A stretch of 64,000 nucleotides of DNA from Dactylorhiza incarnata (Eukaryota > Streptophyta > Magnoliopsida > Asparagales > Orchidaceae). The stretch spans positions 9,159,001 through 9,223,000 of the forward strand of contig JAWHQI010000040.1 in assembly GCA_033032865.1 (NCBI GenBank), given 5' to 3'. The notes below the pieces were generated by a model, which saw nothing but the letters and a program-made list of their open reading frames with translations, did not search any database and was not told the origin of the DNA. The position numbers and the translations under genes were made by a program. This document shows, piece by piece, positions 35,653 through 48,150 of this stretch; positions within the stretch are counted from its first letter, which is position 1; each line of letters begins with the position of its first letter.

Positions 35653-36921
35653 TCAGTTCATCTTGGGCCCTTTTCTTTTACCATTGAAGGATGTTATGTA
35701 AGAGTATGATGGTATTATATGATATCCCTTAGGGTGGTAGAGTATTGGTTTGTTTGACCATTGCTTATAATCATGGCTATTTAAGTTTGCATAAAATACA
35801 TTATGATTTAGTAAATCTGTTGAATGCCTAATGATTTTTGGTTTGATCTTAGGCTTTTGAATGTGGTTATTTAATTTCTCTGAGTTATTTTTCCCTACAT
35901 TTCTCTTCTCACTATTTGGATTTATTCTATTAAAGATAGTGACTTTATCGGGATTATTATTATCTTGATTCTCAGTTAATTCACTCCTATCACTTGGTTG
36001 ATAATCACTAGGTCTAATAAATCTAATTGGATTTTTCCAGGCTGATCTACTAGTGATTTCAGTGCTAGTGCATGGGTCTGCTCTTAGACCTAGATGCTTA
36101 AATCTCATGGAGAGATTTTGTGTGATATCTCTGTGCTTTTGAATCCTCCCATTGAGTGAGTCCTCAAAGGCTTTTGCCTTTGTAAGCTCTTCCTTTAGTG
36201 TTAGGTTTTCAGCATTTACTTCATCTATTTGTTTTCTTAACTCTCTTATCTCAATCCTAAGTTGATTATCATATATCCTTTCATTTTTCAGTTCTTTTAA
36301 CTCTTTCCTAAGTATATTTATTTGATTTTCTGCCTCTAATTGATCTGGGCAGAACTCTTTAAAGCGGATTTTAAATTCATTGGAAGAGAAATCAAAATTA
36401 TCAAAATATGATACCTGATCTTCTTCATTATCTTAGGAGGCCTCCAAAGCCATCAGATAGACTTCTTCAGTCTTTGTTTCCTCCTCACTTTCTGAGGAAC
36501 TGCTGAAGCTGGATTCAGGGTCATTCCATGTTTCAGCAACAAATCCTCTCTCTTTCTTCTTATCCTCCTTTTCATTCGAGCTTCCCTCGACTGAACTTGA
36601 GAGAGAATCCCAGATTTCCTTAGCTGAATGACATTCATCTACTGTCTGGAATATGTCATCTGACATAGTTGATGCTAGAATGTTCATAGCCTGATCATCA
36701 CAGACCTTTACTTTCTTCTCAGCTTCAGTCCGTTTAGGTCTTGGAACAAGTTCTTGTGTCACAGTCCCATATGCACCTTTCCTAAGTGGTGTTGGAGGAC
36801 CTGACATAATGACATCAAATATATCTTCATCAATAGAGTTCATATAAAGCTTTATTCTGGCTTTCCAGAGTGTAAACTTATTTAAGTTACACACTGGTGG
36901 TTCTGTTGATGCATAATCCAT
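35653..36921 (-). pseudogene. D: gag pseudogene
   Basis: The open part from ATG 36921 (162 codons) carries the copia Gag N-terminus (PPVCNLNKFTLWKARIKLYM), the MNILASTMSDDIF and SAKEIWDSL motifs, and then a Glu/Ser-rich tract. A TAA at 36433 and frameshifts precede a coiled-coil-like part, and a final open segment (36108-35653) matches the C-terminus of F Gag. The ancestral start seen in B is mutated here, so translation would begin at the next ATG. The zinc knuckle region present in F is missing, as in B. Confidence 0.85.
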
Positions 36922-37022
36922 AGAACTCTTTTATTTTAAATAAGTTTTAATTAATTTAAAAATGAATAAATAAGAATATGGGATATTTTGATCAAGGTGT
37001 TAACCTTTTAATGATGAACCTC

Positions 37023-37036
37023 TCTCTGATACCAAT
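37023..37036 (-). other. D: primer-binding site
   Basis: The minus strand reads ATTGGTATCAGAGAG next to the LTR, complementary to the initiator Met tRNA 3' end. Confidence 0.8.
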
Positions 37037-38683
37037 TAAGAGTGCACAGTGTGCCTCTGAGTATACTCTAGAGGGGGGTGAATAGAGATTTAAAAATATT
37101 TTCTATCATATTTATGCACACACAATAAAAACACTAAGTGTTATGCTTCAACAATACCAAACACAGAATAAAATAAATGTTGTTAATGTAAAGCAGAAAA
37201 ACTATAAGCTATATGGGACAGCCCAGAAAATTAACACACACAAAAGACACAAGATTTTTATAGAGGTTCCCCAAAATGTGGGTAGTCCTCTCTTCTACCA
37301 CCATGGTAGGATTGTACAACCTGTGCCTGAGTCTTTTGATAAGGAGACTCTCAGAACCAAAGACCTTTTGATAAGGAGATCTTGAACCACTCAGATATTT
37401 TGATAAGGAGATCTTGAACCACTGAATTCTTTGGAAGAGGGATTCTTAAAACTCTATACAGTTGAGGAAATTGAAAGAAGATGGAGAAGAAGAATTCTGT
37501 TCTCAGAATTCTGTACAAGCTTTCAACTTCTATTTTTCCCTTCAATGGATCTGCTAATGATGAACCCTTGCTTATGATTATGATGATTTGCAAGAGTTAT
37601 ATTCTTCAGATCCTTTTGTATATATGTTGCTTGCTATCAGGCTGTTATATGATGTTGATGAAGAAGCGGCTCTGTTTTTGTTCTGAGAGAGAGCACTTGT
37701 TTTCTTTTTTTCTTGTTAGGGTTCCAGGAGGAAGAAGAAGAAGTGGGAACCCTAATCGACAAGCTGTTGCATAATGTAATTAATGCTCTTCATTTTTCTC
37801 TCTTCTCATCCTATTTATTGTCCATGATTAATTTTGAATTAGTTTCCTCTTTTGGGTTGTCCTGAAAAGGCATAGTCTTGGACAATTAATCTTTCTTTCT
37901 TCTTTTTGTTCACGACCCGTCTGCCAGTTGTTTGAATACATTCCAAGAAAGCTTTTCTTGTCTTCTTGAATGCTCCTCTCCATTCTAGGAAATAAACAAG
38001 TTGTTGTAGAACGGTCTCTAGTGTTGTGGGCCTTCAGAGAGAGTTCTAAAAGGACAACTTAAAAGGTTTCATTTTCAGACTATATTCGACGCTGCGTCGA
38101 CTTCATTTTCTCTCTTATCGACGCACCTTCGAGTTCTTGTAAGAGCATCTTTGAATTCCTTCTAGTTCTGGTTGAACTCTGTTGTCGACGTTACATCGAT
38201 TACTTATCGACGTAACCGTCGAGTTGGAGACTTGTTTTTGAACTTCATTGTCTGCATTGAATTGTAGTCGACGTTGCGTCGACTTCCGATGGCTTCGACA
38301 GACACTTCCTTCTGCGTTGAATTGAAGCCGAGGTTGCGTCAACTTATAAGATAACTTCGACATTCTCCTTCATCTACGTTGACTCCTATTCGACGTAGCG
38401 TCGACTTGATATACTTTGACAGTGAGATTGAGTTGCTTGGACTTCTGGTTTGAGTTGCATCGACATCAAGTCAAAGTTGCTTCGACTTATATTCGACGCA
38501 AGTATTTATTCAACTCAGATTGTGCTTTCCATGGCCTGGTCTTGACACTCAAAGATGAGTGAGACAGCCTAAGACATCTAATGACCAATTTACCCTTACT
38601 ATACAACATGGGTAACATTTCCTAATACATGAAATCACTTGTATATGATTTGTTTAGATAAATCAAGGGTATTTTTCCCAACA
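37037..38683 (-). repeat. D: 5' LTR
   Basis: An undisturbed LTR of 1647 bp. On minus it begins TGTTGGGAAAAATACCC at 38683; its terminal CA is mutated to TA at 37037. The R/U5 hairpin block is at 37259-37320 and three CTCCTTATCAAAAG-type repeats at 37335-37420. A GTCGAC-rich U3 lies at 38088-38505. Confidence 0.9.
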
Positions 38684-40939
38684 AAGGGCAGGATATGAAG
38701 TATCAAGATAAAAATCTCTCCTAAGAAAATGGAGAAGGCCCTTCAGCTGACCTCCTGCAGTGAAGAAGAGGAAGAAAAAATTTCTGAGAAAAACTAAGAC
38801 CAAGCTTTACAATGGTGTGAATATAGTGATGCCAAACTTGACTCACTAAAGAGGAAGTTCTTTAACCAGAGTGGCAAATTGCTCTCTGATATTGTTGGCA
38901 AGGCCATCTTGTGCAAGCCAGGTTCTCATGCCATCTCAAAACATATGTTTGATTTAATGTCAAGAGTTATTCTGAAGAATAAGACTTCTTGGGCTGGGGT
39001 GCTATTTCAAAGAATAAGGGAATGTCTGTTGGCCCCCAACCTAGGCAGAATTCTCTCCCTCTACCTATTAAATACCTATCCTGACAACTTTGACAAGACA
39101 AAAGGATCAAACCTCCATTACTTAAAAAGAATGGACATAAAGACCCTAGACAGATTCTCAAGGGTCCTCCCTATGTTGCTAACCAACTGAACTCAAAACT
39201 AAGAAGAAGACTTTAGTTAAAGGGCCAAGGAAAACAAGGATTGTCTGCTCTGAATTTGAGTAAGAGGCAGGAGGCAATGTCCCAGCTGTGGACAATCAGG
39301 AACCAGCTAGTAGTCCTCCAAAGGATCAAGGAGTTGAACATGACACTGAAGCTCATGTAGAAAGGGAAAAAGATGATGCTGCTGAGAAAGAGAATCAGAA
39401 GGATGATGTTCTTGCTGATGATGATGATGATAAGGTCATGTCAGAAGGACATGAAGAAGATCACTCTCCTGGAGTTTCCTCCAATCCTGCCACTGCTGAT
39501 AAGAGTGTGCAGATTATCCACTCCTCCTCAGAAGATAATGAGGATGATGAAGACATTGCTCCTGTTGATCTTCAAGGTGAGATTGACTTATTTATATACA
39601 ATCTAGAGCAATGAATTAAACTAATTCCTCTTGAACCAGCAGACTATTAGGGAGATGCTCAAGACAATGATGATCCCTCATTTGAGGGGGAGCAGCAGAA
39701 CAAATCTCCTATTAAGGAAAATGAAGATGCTCCAAGTGAGGGGAGCAAGCAAGTACTGCTGAAGAGGCAAGGAAAAAGGCTGAAGAATATAAGGCTGCTA
39801 CTCAGCCTAGTGATCCAGCTGAGGGGGAGAAAATCCCTGCTCATGCTGTGGGGGAGGTGGATATAGTATCTGATGTACCCTCCACATCAGCTATATCACA
39901 TGAAAAGCTGCTCAACTTCATTTATACATTGATTGAAGGTCAGATGAATTCACTTAAGAATTATATTGATAGCTCCATCTTATCAGTCAGGGAAGAAGTG
40001 ATGGCAGAAGTAAAAGAGATTAAGGAAGAGACTGCCTTCCTCAATAAACAGATGACAAAATGGTTTGATCTAGCAGAGAAAACAGTGGTGGCTCAGAACA
40101 CCATTATGAAATCAATGGATGAGCCACTGAAATTATCTGAGAGGGACATTTCTTATGTCAAAAATTATGTAAGCAAGACAGATGAGGTTATAGAAAAAGA
40201 CTCCAACCATATACAAGAATATGTCTGTAATACATCCACTACTATGATCAGTGAGGCTGAGAAAATGAAGGATGAGATGATGACTGATTTGGAAAATGCC
40301 TTCCAGACCATCTCAGGTTCTATAGCAGCTGCCTCCCAGTCCCTATAAGCTAAAATATTTGAAGAAGCCGGAAAGGGGGAGGTGGCCAATGCTGAGACCA
40401 ATTCTGAATTGGCTCTCCAAGTGTTGCAAGGAACCAGAATTGCCCTGAACCTGCCCCTGCTGGATAACTATAGGAAAGAAGATTTTTACTTTGAGGGGCA
40501 GGCTAAAATTGCTCAAAATGTTCAATTGGCAAAGAAAAGAAAAAGAGAATAAGTAATGTTAGCTGAAGAATTTTTGGCTAAGCAAAGGGAAGAGCAAGGA
40601 AAAGATCCAGATTTTGAATATTGGAGTGAAGACTCCAAGAGTATAATTTTGAATGCATGGCTCAGCCATGGTCAAGTATGCATAGACATTGACAAGATCT
40701 ATCCAGCTGAAGAGTGGATTAAACATCTAGAGAGAAACACTCACAGGGATTGAATATTCAAGGAAAATCTAGTGAGAAAGAATAATCCAAAAAGGATGCC
40801 CTCCAGGTAAATTCCAAAGCCATACCTATATTTCAAAAGACAAGAGAACAAGAAGAAGCTAGTTGAAATTGTTGTTGCTGCTAAGGGGAAGGAGGTTGCT
40901 GATGACAAAGTTGAAAGCTCCAAGAGAAGAAAGACTTAA
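38684..40939 (+). pseudogene. E: ORF3 of element C/E
   Basis: Homologous to ORF3 of F and D. The segment 38879-39190 has an LSDIVGKAILCK motif, a SKHMFDLMSRVILKNKTSWAGVLFQRI helix aligning with the NWG segment of F and D, and a LNTYPDNFDKTKG motif. After a stop at 39188 come an acidic Glu/Asp-rich part (39288-39614), then a long coiled-coil-like segment (39848-40348), stops near 40346 and 40550, and a basic end (SSKRRKT) at 40939. The N-terminus was removed by the D insertion. Five PPT-like GAGGGGGAG words lie inside the ORF (39683-40380). Function unknown; no membrane segment seen. Confidence 0.65.
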
Positions 40940-41317
40940 ATTAATGTATTTAGTTTTTCAGGAAATCAAATTGTAATTTGAACAATGTATAAACATTTTA
41001 GCAGCAATGAAAATGAAATTTCTATTGAATCTGTTGATTTGTGTTATAGGCTAATCTCAGTCAAAGCTTAATAATGTTTAATGTCATTGCCTTATATATT
41101 CTGTGATGCCTTGTCAAAAATAGTTAACAATGTTATTATGATGATAAACAATGTTGTTATGTTGTCATGAAATTAATCTACTATGACATTTTCTGCAATG
41201 CCAATTTTTTATTAACATTTAATTGTTATGATATGATGAATGTGACTTAAAACATGGTCATGATAAGTTTTGGTTGGTTATGTATCTTAGCATTGGGGTA
41301 TGTTCTGCCTTCATCGA
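40940..41317 (+). other. E: 3' untranslated region
   Basis: AT-rich DNA between ORF3 and the PPT, with no ORF of note. Confidence 0.4.
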
Positions 41318-41329
41318 ATAGGGGAAGAT
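41318..41329 (+). other. E: polypurine tract
   Basis: AATAGGGGAAGAT directly before the LTR start TGTTGGG. Confidence 0.85.
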
Positions 41330-42665
41330 TGTTGGGAGTATTGCCCCCAATGTTCCCTTGATTTGAAGAGGCGTCACTCACAATACTAAGTACATATTGT
41401 ATTTGATAAACCTTATTTTGCATCAGGAATATGCAGGGTTTAGATATTCCAAGAATTGGAATAAGTTCAGTGGTTTGCTGACAAAACCGCTGAGACAAGC
41501 TCTTTGACTTAGCTGAACTGCTGAAACGAGGCCAGGAGCCGCTGAGAAGTGGTCTGCCTCAGCTAAGCTGCAGATAGACAAAATCCGTTGAGAAGACAAT
41601 CTGTCTCAGTGGATCCGCGGAGAAGAAGACGGCTCAACCGCTAAGACTGAAGACTATCTCAGCCCAACCGCTGAGACAGATTCAAATCAGGAAGACGACA
41701 CTAACAGGATTTGATTTTGGCGCAAATAGCTGTAAAGGGTGGATATTGTATTCTATCCACTTACAAAGTGTCAGGGCCCCTTTCCAAGAGCCGTTGAAGA
41801 GAAATGAAGTATAAAAGAACAAGTTAGGGCACTTTCAAATAAACCTGTGGTGCTGAAAAGAAGAGAGCCATTTTTCCACTATTCCATTGACGACTTCCAA
41901 GCTTTCTCTCCTTCTGCTAACTGAACCAGCAAAAAGATACAAGGAGAGAAGATAGCTTTTCTATTCAGAAGAGCAAGAAGATCTTTACTCCTCTATTGAA
42001 GAGAAGGATCAGAAAGAAGCAAGGACTGAAGTTTACATTCAGCCAAGCTTCAAAGAAGCAACAACTATGCAGGAACAATAGAAGACATCATACCACTGTT
42101 GTCAACTGTTGTAAGCTTAACATTTACTCACTGTCGGAACTGTGAAGTTCTGAGTTTGTAAGGCATGTTTCCTAAGTTGTAGGGTTGGTAAACCTGAGTT
42201 GTAGGGTTGTTTAGCCTGAGTTTGGTAAGAATGTTTAACTTGAGTTTGGTAAGGCTGTTGAGCCTGAGCTGTAGGGCATTCTGCCTGAGAAGTAGAGCTT
42301 CTTGATAGGCATGAGGAATGAGGTCAAGGTGATCTCTGATCTGTAGGAGTGGGAGCACTCTGAGTGGTAGGGTTGGTTAGCCTGAGGTAGGGCTTGGAGC
42401 AAGCCTAAGAGATCCCGAGGGATCTGTGTTGTAAGCTCTAGGAGCTGAGATTAGAGGAGTTTGCCTTGTCTTACACACTGTGAAAAATGTGTAGAGGGAA
42501 AGTGGACTACCCATAGACACATTATCTTGGGGAAACACTATAAGCAATTGTGTGCTTTCTGTGTTTGCTTGTTTAATCTTTAACTGCTAGCAATAATTAA
42601 GTAAAATTCAAAGAGACTTATTCACCCCCCCTAGGTGAATTAGACTACTAACCTATAAACTATCA
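41330..42665 (+). repeat. E: 3' LTR of element C/E
   Basis: Begins TGTTGGGAGT after the PPT. U3 has CCGCTGAGAC and its complement repeated at 41480-41700. A TATA box (TATAAAAG) lies at 41810-41817. The U5 end (CTGCTAGCAATAATTAAG, then a C run) matches fragment M at the left of the window. The right end is put at ACTATCA (about 42665); the TSD cannot be checked because the left end lies outside the window. Confidence 0.8.
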
Positions 42666-43873
42666 CCATGCATCCCAAAACCTATGACATCCTTCTTTTA
42701 TTCCGGGAAAATACACACTCCGGAATACACCATTTTTCTGGTGACTAAGGCTCTTGTTTGTGTGGGTAGACAATGCCTCTATAAAGTTTTCTCTATACAA
42801 ACATATTCGTATTCCTTCACGTACGTTCGAGTAATCAATCAACTAAATTCCACAACTTATACAGTTCTTACCACTGATGGAACTGATCAGATCGTCAAGC
42901 GTCCTATTTATTCTCAAAATTTAAGGGGGGGGGGGGGGGGGGTGTACTCGTGAATTCGTATGAGTATATGTTAACTAATTATTATTATTGTAGTTAAAAT
43001 TTTCTACCATGGCAGGGCGTGATTTTTAACAAATCATAAGTTATTCACTTCCGAAAGCCCCAAACCACAAGAACTTTCAAATATACATATAGCTTGCATG
43101 CCCTAATTTTAGTTCCCAACTTCCAGAAGGGCATCTGCATCCCTAAGTGACTAAACCTGTCAACTTACATTTCTATTGCTTCAACTAAGGTCAAGTCGTT
43201 GTTCGGTCAACGATGTCTATCCATTATCCTGACAATACTACAGGTCACCATTCCAAACGTGCTTTTACAGAATCTCATCTTCGCCCAAGTAACATCGAAT
43301 ATGATCAACTTCAAAATCACTATGTTCATGACGCAACACTTTCAAAATTAGGTCTGCGGGAAACCCAAGTTAGTAACTAATTTGCCCAATAAACAAATGA
43401 TAAGCCCCAATAAACAAAAGATAAGCCACTATCTATTTTGGGCTAAGCATCTTTGATATCACTATGTTATATTCGTCCCGAGTATGTAAACAATCTTCAG
43501 GGCACACAACCTTAGACTTGGGGTTCTATCTTGAAACTTGTTAATATGCTCCATCCTTTAGACTCTTCAAGGTACCCTTTACGACAACCTTATCAGGGTC
43601 AACATGTGACCCAATCCCAAATGGGTCTCTTCTGAACTTGAATTCTTATCTGACCCTCGATGTTTGTCATGGTGGTTGTCTCAATGTAAACATGTCACCG
43701 GTATGAAGGTTGAGTCATAGTGCTTTCTGTGTTTAAGCATTGGTAGATTTGCTTGGGTTTATGCACACAATTGTTAAAAATTAAACCCAAGAAAATTTGT
43801 GTTGTAAGCTCGCGCGGGGTGGCCCAGGGTTTGTGGACTTCTTTTCTTCGGATCGAGGTTTGCTCTGATACCA
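42666..43873 (-). other. N: leader or internal remnant of a minus-strand gypsy
   Basis: No protein was recognised. It ends at a PBS-like GCTCTGATACCAG (43863-43875), which on minus is CTGGTATCAGAGC, so this should be the internal region next to the LTR at 43874-45631. An 18-G run lies at 42925-42942. It is truncated against the 3' LTR of E. Confidence 0.4.
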
Positions 43874-45631
43874 GTTTTTAAGACCCCATTTTTCGCTACA
43901 AAACCAGGTCGTATGCCCAGAACCGCCGCTTTGCGGTGACACCAACACTCGGGAAGGTCACCACTACAAAACGTCGATCCTGCGGACCATATCAATCAAA
44001 GAAGAAGAAAAGTACATTTGAACCAAAATGAGTTCAAGTACACATCACACAATGTATAAATCATAATAAAGAGATGTCCACAGATAATAACTGAAATAAA
44101 AGGTAGCAATATAAAGGGCTCATGCCCAGTACATCATATCCTCACTACAAGGTCACTCACAGAAGCAAATATATGGATAGACATTCACAGATCCTGAAAG
44201 TGGCGCTCCTGTGCTAGACTGGCCCGCCTCTATCTGCACCGGCCTCTGGTAGTGTTGCGTCTCCTCGGTCCCCTAAAATGATATGGTCCACCGACCATTA
44301 GTCAAAAAGACTAAGCCTCATTTCCCACCACCCATACCCCAGTGGCTCTTAGGCATCGTGCGGGAGGATGAAGCGGAGGACAGCAAGGGGTATAAAACAA
44401 AGCAGATGATAAGTCTTAGCTACAGGAGTATCTACCACTACACAGGTGTTTATATGTATATAGAAAATAGTAAGTAAAGCGGGGTAAAGAACAGGTAAAG
44501 TAAGTAAAGGCAAGTATAGAATGAAAACGTAACCATTGATTTATAGGAATGCCCATACAAACCTATAGACCAAGGGGTCGTTTAGCAAGGCCTATCGTAT
44601 AAAAAGTCCCATAACCAATTTATACGATATGGGTAGGGGTTGAAATGCAATGCTTATACTATGACATGCAGAGTTATGTAGTTTAATGTTATGTTCACAC
44701 AACCACAACACACACACTTTGACTCTATGCCCACAGACCTTTAGTTCCCACTTTTTGGAGCTAGCAAAACTCCCAGGATACCCCCGTAGTGGCAAACGGA
44801 AGCGGAGGGTTGGGCCTCGCCCACCTCTAGGTTGGTATTCACACTACCTAACCTAGACCTATCGTATGCCTCAACGCAAAACCGCAGAGCGCATGCGTAC
44901 TCTTGCTGGCTGGACCACCAGAATTTCCTTGGCTAAGTGCAAATCCACACTTGCCGAGTCAGCGTATTTACGTCGGTGTGAACGACCGTCAATACCGAAG
45001 ACCCACCACCTTTATACACATGCAATATGATTACCTTACATCCCCGAGCCATAAGCTCCCCGGGCTAACCTGTCTGTCGCAACAACCCTCTGAGCCACCT
45101 ACTCGATGGACAAATCCGTCTGTCACTACAACCATCGAGCCTACTGCTCGTACGACCAAACCAAGTAACACCCGCAGCAACGGAATGTGAGTGAGTGTAT
45201 TATTAAGTTAATCTTGCGTAACACATTATTCCTACAACTTTGGGTTAACCATGGACTTCCCGAGGACTACCCTGTGATGGGCTCGTAGTGGTACTAGGAG
45301 ATATGATGGGCTGAACAACAAAGCTCTCTTTCCAAGGCACTTATTATTATTGATAACTACCATAACCATACCCCTCTCACCATTACACTTATTAACTCTA
45401 GGTGTATTTTATTCCACTCCAAGGGAATGACGATCTTTCGTCGATACCCAAGCACAATCTTGCCTCCTAGTCAACCAGAAATCTTACTCACCATGTCAAA
45501 CCTACATGTTTATCATCATTCAGCATTTTCACTATACGCAGACCACTTGAACTATATGATGTATAAAAAGAGAAAGACTCCAAATGCTCATCCAAATGGC
45601 TCAAGATTATTATTGGGGGTGTGGTGTGACA
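43874..45631 (-). repeat. N: gypsy-type LTR, minus orientation
   Basis: Next to a TGGTATCAGAGC-type PBS on its left. The right end GTGGTGTGACA is on minus TGTCACACCAC, the start typical of chromovirus-like LTRs. It has no coding potential. It shows the same order of landmarks as the LTR-like region 48325-50000, suggesting related families. The left boundary has no clean CA. Confidence 0.5.
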
Positions 45632-46959
45632 TTTTAAGACTATATCCATAAATTCATAATTTTCCTAATTTATTTGGCATTTATTAAAGTTTCTTCAAAA
45701 TCAGGGAACCAATGATTTTGAACACCAAGTACGGTTTTCTGACAAGCTATGATCTTGATAAAATTTGTACAGCTATATATCATCAAAATAACAGCCACAT
45801 ATGAAATTCATAAATTTTCAGAAAGGTTTTGACCTCCAAATAAAATATTGATTAATTTATCAAAATCAAGGGTTTACAAAGGAAGTACCAAAACTCCATA
45901 AGCAAAAATTACAGGAAACTTAGCAAATGTCTAGGGTGATCAGAAAAGTTCACTGGTTGAGTTTCATAATTTTCCAGATTCGTTTGACCATATAAATCAT
46001 TTATTTAATTAAACACATCCTAAAGCACTTTGCGAAGAGAACCACATAAGAACTCCTCCAAAAATTATACTACAATTTGCAGATCATATTCTTGCCCTAA
46101 AAAGTTCTCTGGCCAAGTTTCATGATTTTCAGTGAGTATAAATTCCATAAAATAATTTTCTTACAACTAGGGAAAATATTAGGGTTATGAATGAAGTACT
46201 ATATATATCAATCCAAAACTCATAACAAAAATTACCAGAGAATGATATCATCAATATAAATAAACTTACTGACAAAATTTCACGACTATCTTTTCTAATG
46301 TTGCGCTCGTATATTTACATGATAATTTATATATGCTCTTTCCCTTGCTATTCATTGTCTTTACATTCATAAATCAAAATTTTCATTATCATTCATGCTT
46401 AGTTCTTGGTTCAACAAGATTATCCTTTTTAAAAGGGGGTTAAATTGTGCTCTTGATGATTTCATGTTAATTTTCTGCATGTGCATTTCCCTTATCTTGC
46501 ATTATTTTCATGACTATTTTTTGCTACAAACACTCTTTTTGTTCGATCATGATTATCTTTAAAATAAAGGGTCATTTTTTTCAGAAAAAGGGGAAGAATA
46601 GATTTCATGACTAAACACACCTCTACCCTCTTTTGTTAATAACAAAAAGGGAGAATAAATTGACAAATCTAGTGGAGTGAAAATTTAGGTGGAATAAAAT
46701 ATAAACCCATCTAGGGTTGTATCGACCCTCATGGATAATCTAGAGAAATGAGTGGCACCTACAATGTCCCGAGAAACAAATGAATGTGTGTCTTCAGTGT
46801 CGAACAAAGTCTGAGTTGGTTTCTCATTAATAATGAGAATTCATGTAAGTTTAAAGGTAATTGTTTGTTCTTTCAAGTTGTTGTGTTTGTATATCATAAT
46901 GTCAATTTTAAATAATTCTAACTATGAATAAGTAATAACACAATAGTAAATGATAAATG
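45632..46959. other. AT-rich stretch, possible copia 3' remnant
   Basis: No gene is seen. TTTTGTTAATAACAAAAAGGG at about 46632-46652 followed by GAGAATAAATTG resembles the purine-rich 3' end of Sirevirus internal regions, and AAAAAGGGGAAGAATAG (46583-46599) is similar. The rest is low-complexity AT-rich DNA. Confidence 0.3.
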
Positions 46960-48150
46960 TCACAATGTCCAGTGGCTCATGAGCCTAAGCCAAATCCAAA
47001 ATGTAATCCTTTACAGGTGCATGTTCATTCCTCTGCTTTGGTCTTCCAAACCGACTGCTTTTGCGGCCCCAGCCTCTACCCCCACTGAGTTGTTAGGGCC
47101 TACTGACGGATGTTGTGTTGTGGGCACTAGGACCTGAGATGTCAGGGCTGGTGGTAGAAGCAATAGTTGCCCCAAAAGGGTGATACCAAACTAAAAAGAG
47201 GTATGAGGGGGTTGTGGTCGTGACTCTGGTGGTGGTCTCTTCTCCTGCCTCGTCAGCGGTCAACCTTGACCAAAATTTCTTCTTCTTCCTTGAAATTTAC
47301 CCAGTCCCTGGGGTGTACTCCTCCTTTGATCGATCGAGTTCTCATATACTACTAAGGTAGAGCCTCAATGGTCCTCTTCCTCGCATTTTATACCATCATC
47401 TAGCCCTCCTCTAGGGTCTTCGCCATGCCAACTATAATATTGAAGTTGGAGTGGGTTGCCATGATGAACAATTATCGTAGTAAGTCTAGTAATCCCCAGA
47501 AAAAATGATTTATTATCTTACAATCATTCAACACATTGTAGCCCGCAAAGTATGTTAGATGCCAGAACTCCCTCTAGTAATTCAGAATAGTATGAATCCC
47601 ATGTCTGAGCTAGAGAAATCACTCCTATAACTCCCACTATTTGTACGAGTAATGAAGTGCTCCAAGAATGAGTCTGAGAGCCGATCTCAATCAATCTCTG
47701 AAAGCTGTCAAACTTAATAGTGGTGGGAGACCTCCACCACTATTTAGCATAGTTATCCCTTAATATGGCAGTCAAGGTGACAATCATATTCATCGTACAC
47801 TTAATGTTGATGAGTACGTTGCTCTTAAACTTTATCCAACCACTCCTCAGTATGGATGGTGAACTCTGTGCCTTGGAAGGTAGGAAGAGATAATCCCATG
47901 AAAATGCTCAATCAGTCAATACATGGTGTTGTCGACTGAGTTGAATGCTTATTCAGTGAAGCTTGGAAAGTATCCAAAATAGACATCAAAGTTTCTCCTC
48001 GCTCCATTCGGTGAACTGAGACAATATGCGCTATAGCTAAGGGAGTCTAGGGCACTCAAATCACAAAGGAAGGGGGAGGAATGTAGTTCCTCTGCCCAAC
48101 ATCCTTTGAAATATATAGAGAAATATGAGATTTAGAATCTGGATAACCAA
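46960..48150 (-). pseudogene. O: degenerate gypsy gag
   Basis: Minus-strand translation in shifting frames gives the LPTFQGTEF and EEWLDKV motifs of a Retrotrans_gag domain (about 47830-47900), a WWRSPTT stretch (near 47720) and a basic GGRGWGRKSSRFGRPKQ tail (47030-47090). Many stops and frameshifts interrupt it. No pol follows, and the region left of 46960 is unrelated. Confidence 0.5.

Larger units (their letters stand above)
32162..38683 (-). mobile_element. D: pol-less copia element with gag and ORF3
   Basis: On the minus strand: 5' LTR (37037-38683), PBS, gag (35653-36921), TCGA-rich spacer, ORF3 (33070-34847), PPT (32829-32842) and 3' LTR (32162-32828 continuing at 14458-15450 beyond I). 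Pol is absent, with the gag end joined to the spacer at the same place as in B. The 3' LTR is at the same time the 5' LTR of B, a tandem LTR-internal-LTR-internal arrangement. It lies inside C/E. Confidence 0.85.
751..42665 (+). mobile_element. C/E: old Sirevirus-like copia split by nested insertions
   Basis: Reading only the plus-strand pieces in order gives the LTR end (M), gag (6450-8925), pol (to 12080), ORF3 (38684-40939), PPT (41318-41329) and 3' LTR (41330-42665). The two LTR pieces match each other, gag and pol are continuous, and ORF3 begins where the B/D insertion ends, so one element is the simplest reading. Gag with a coiled-coil region, an extra ORF after pol and repeated PPT-like motifs fit the Sirevirus branch of Ty1/copia. 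Many nonsense codons make it a dead copy. The extent includes nested elements L, A, B/D, I and J. Confidence 0.65.

Noticed and set aside
44903..45190. Open frame of 95 codons in LTR N
   Set aside because: Non-coding LTR context and no recognisable motif.
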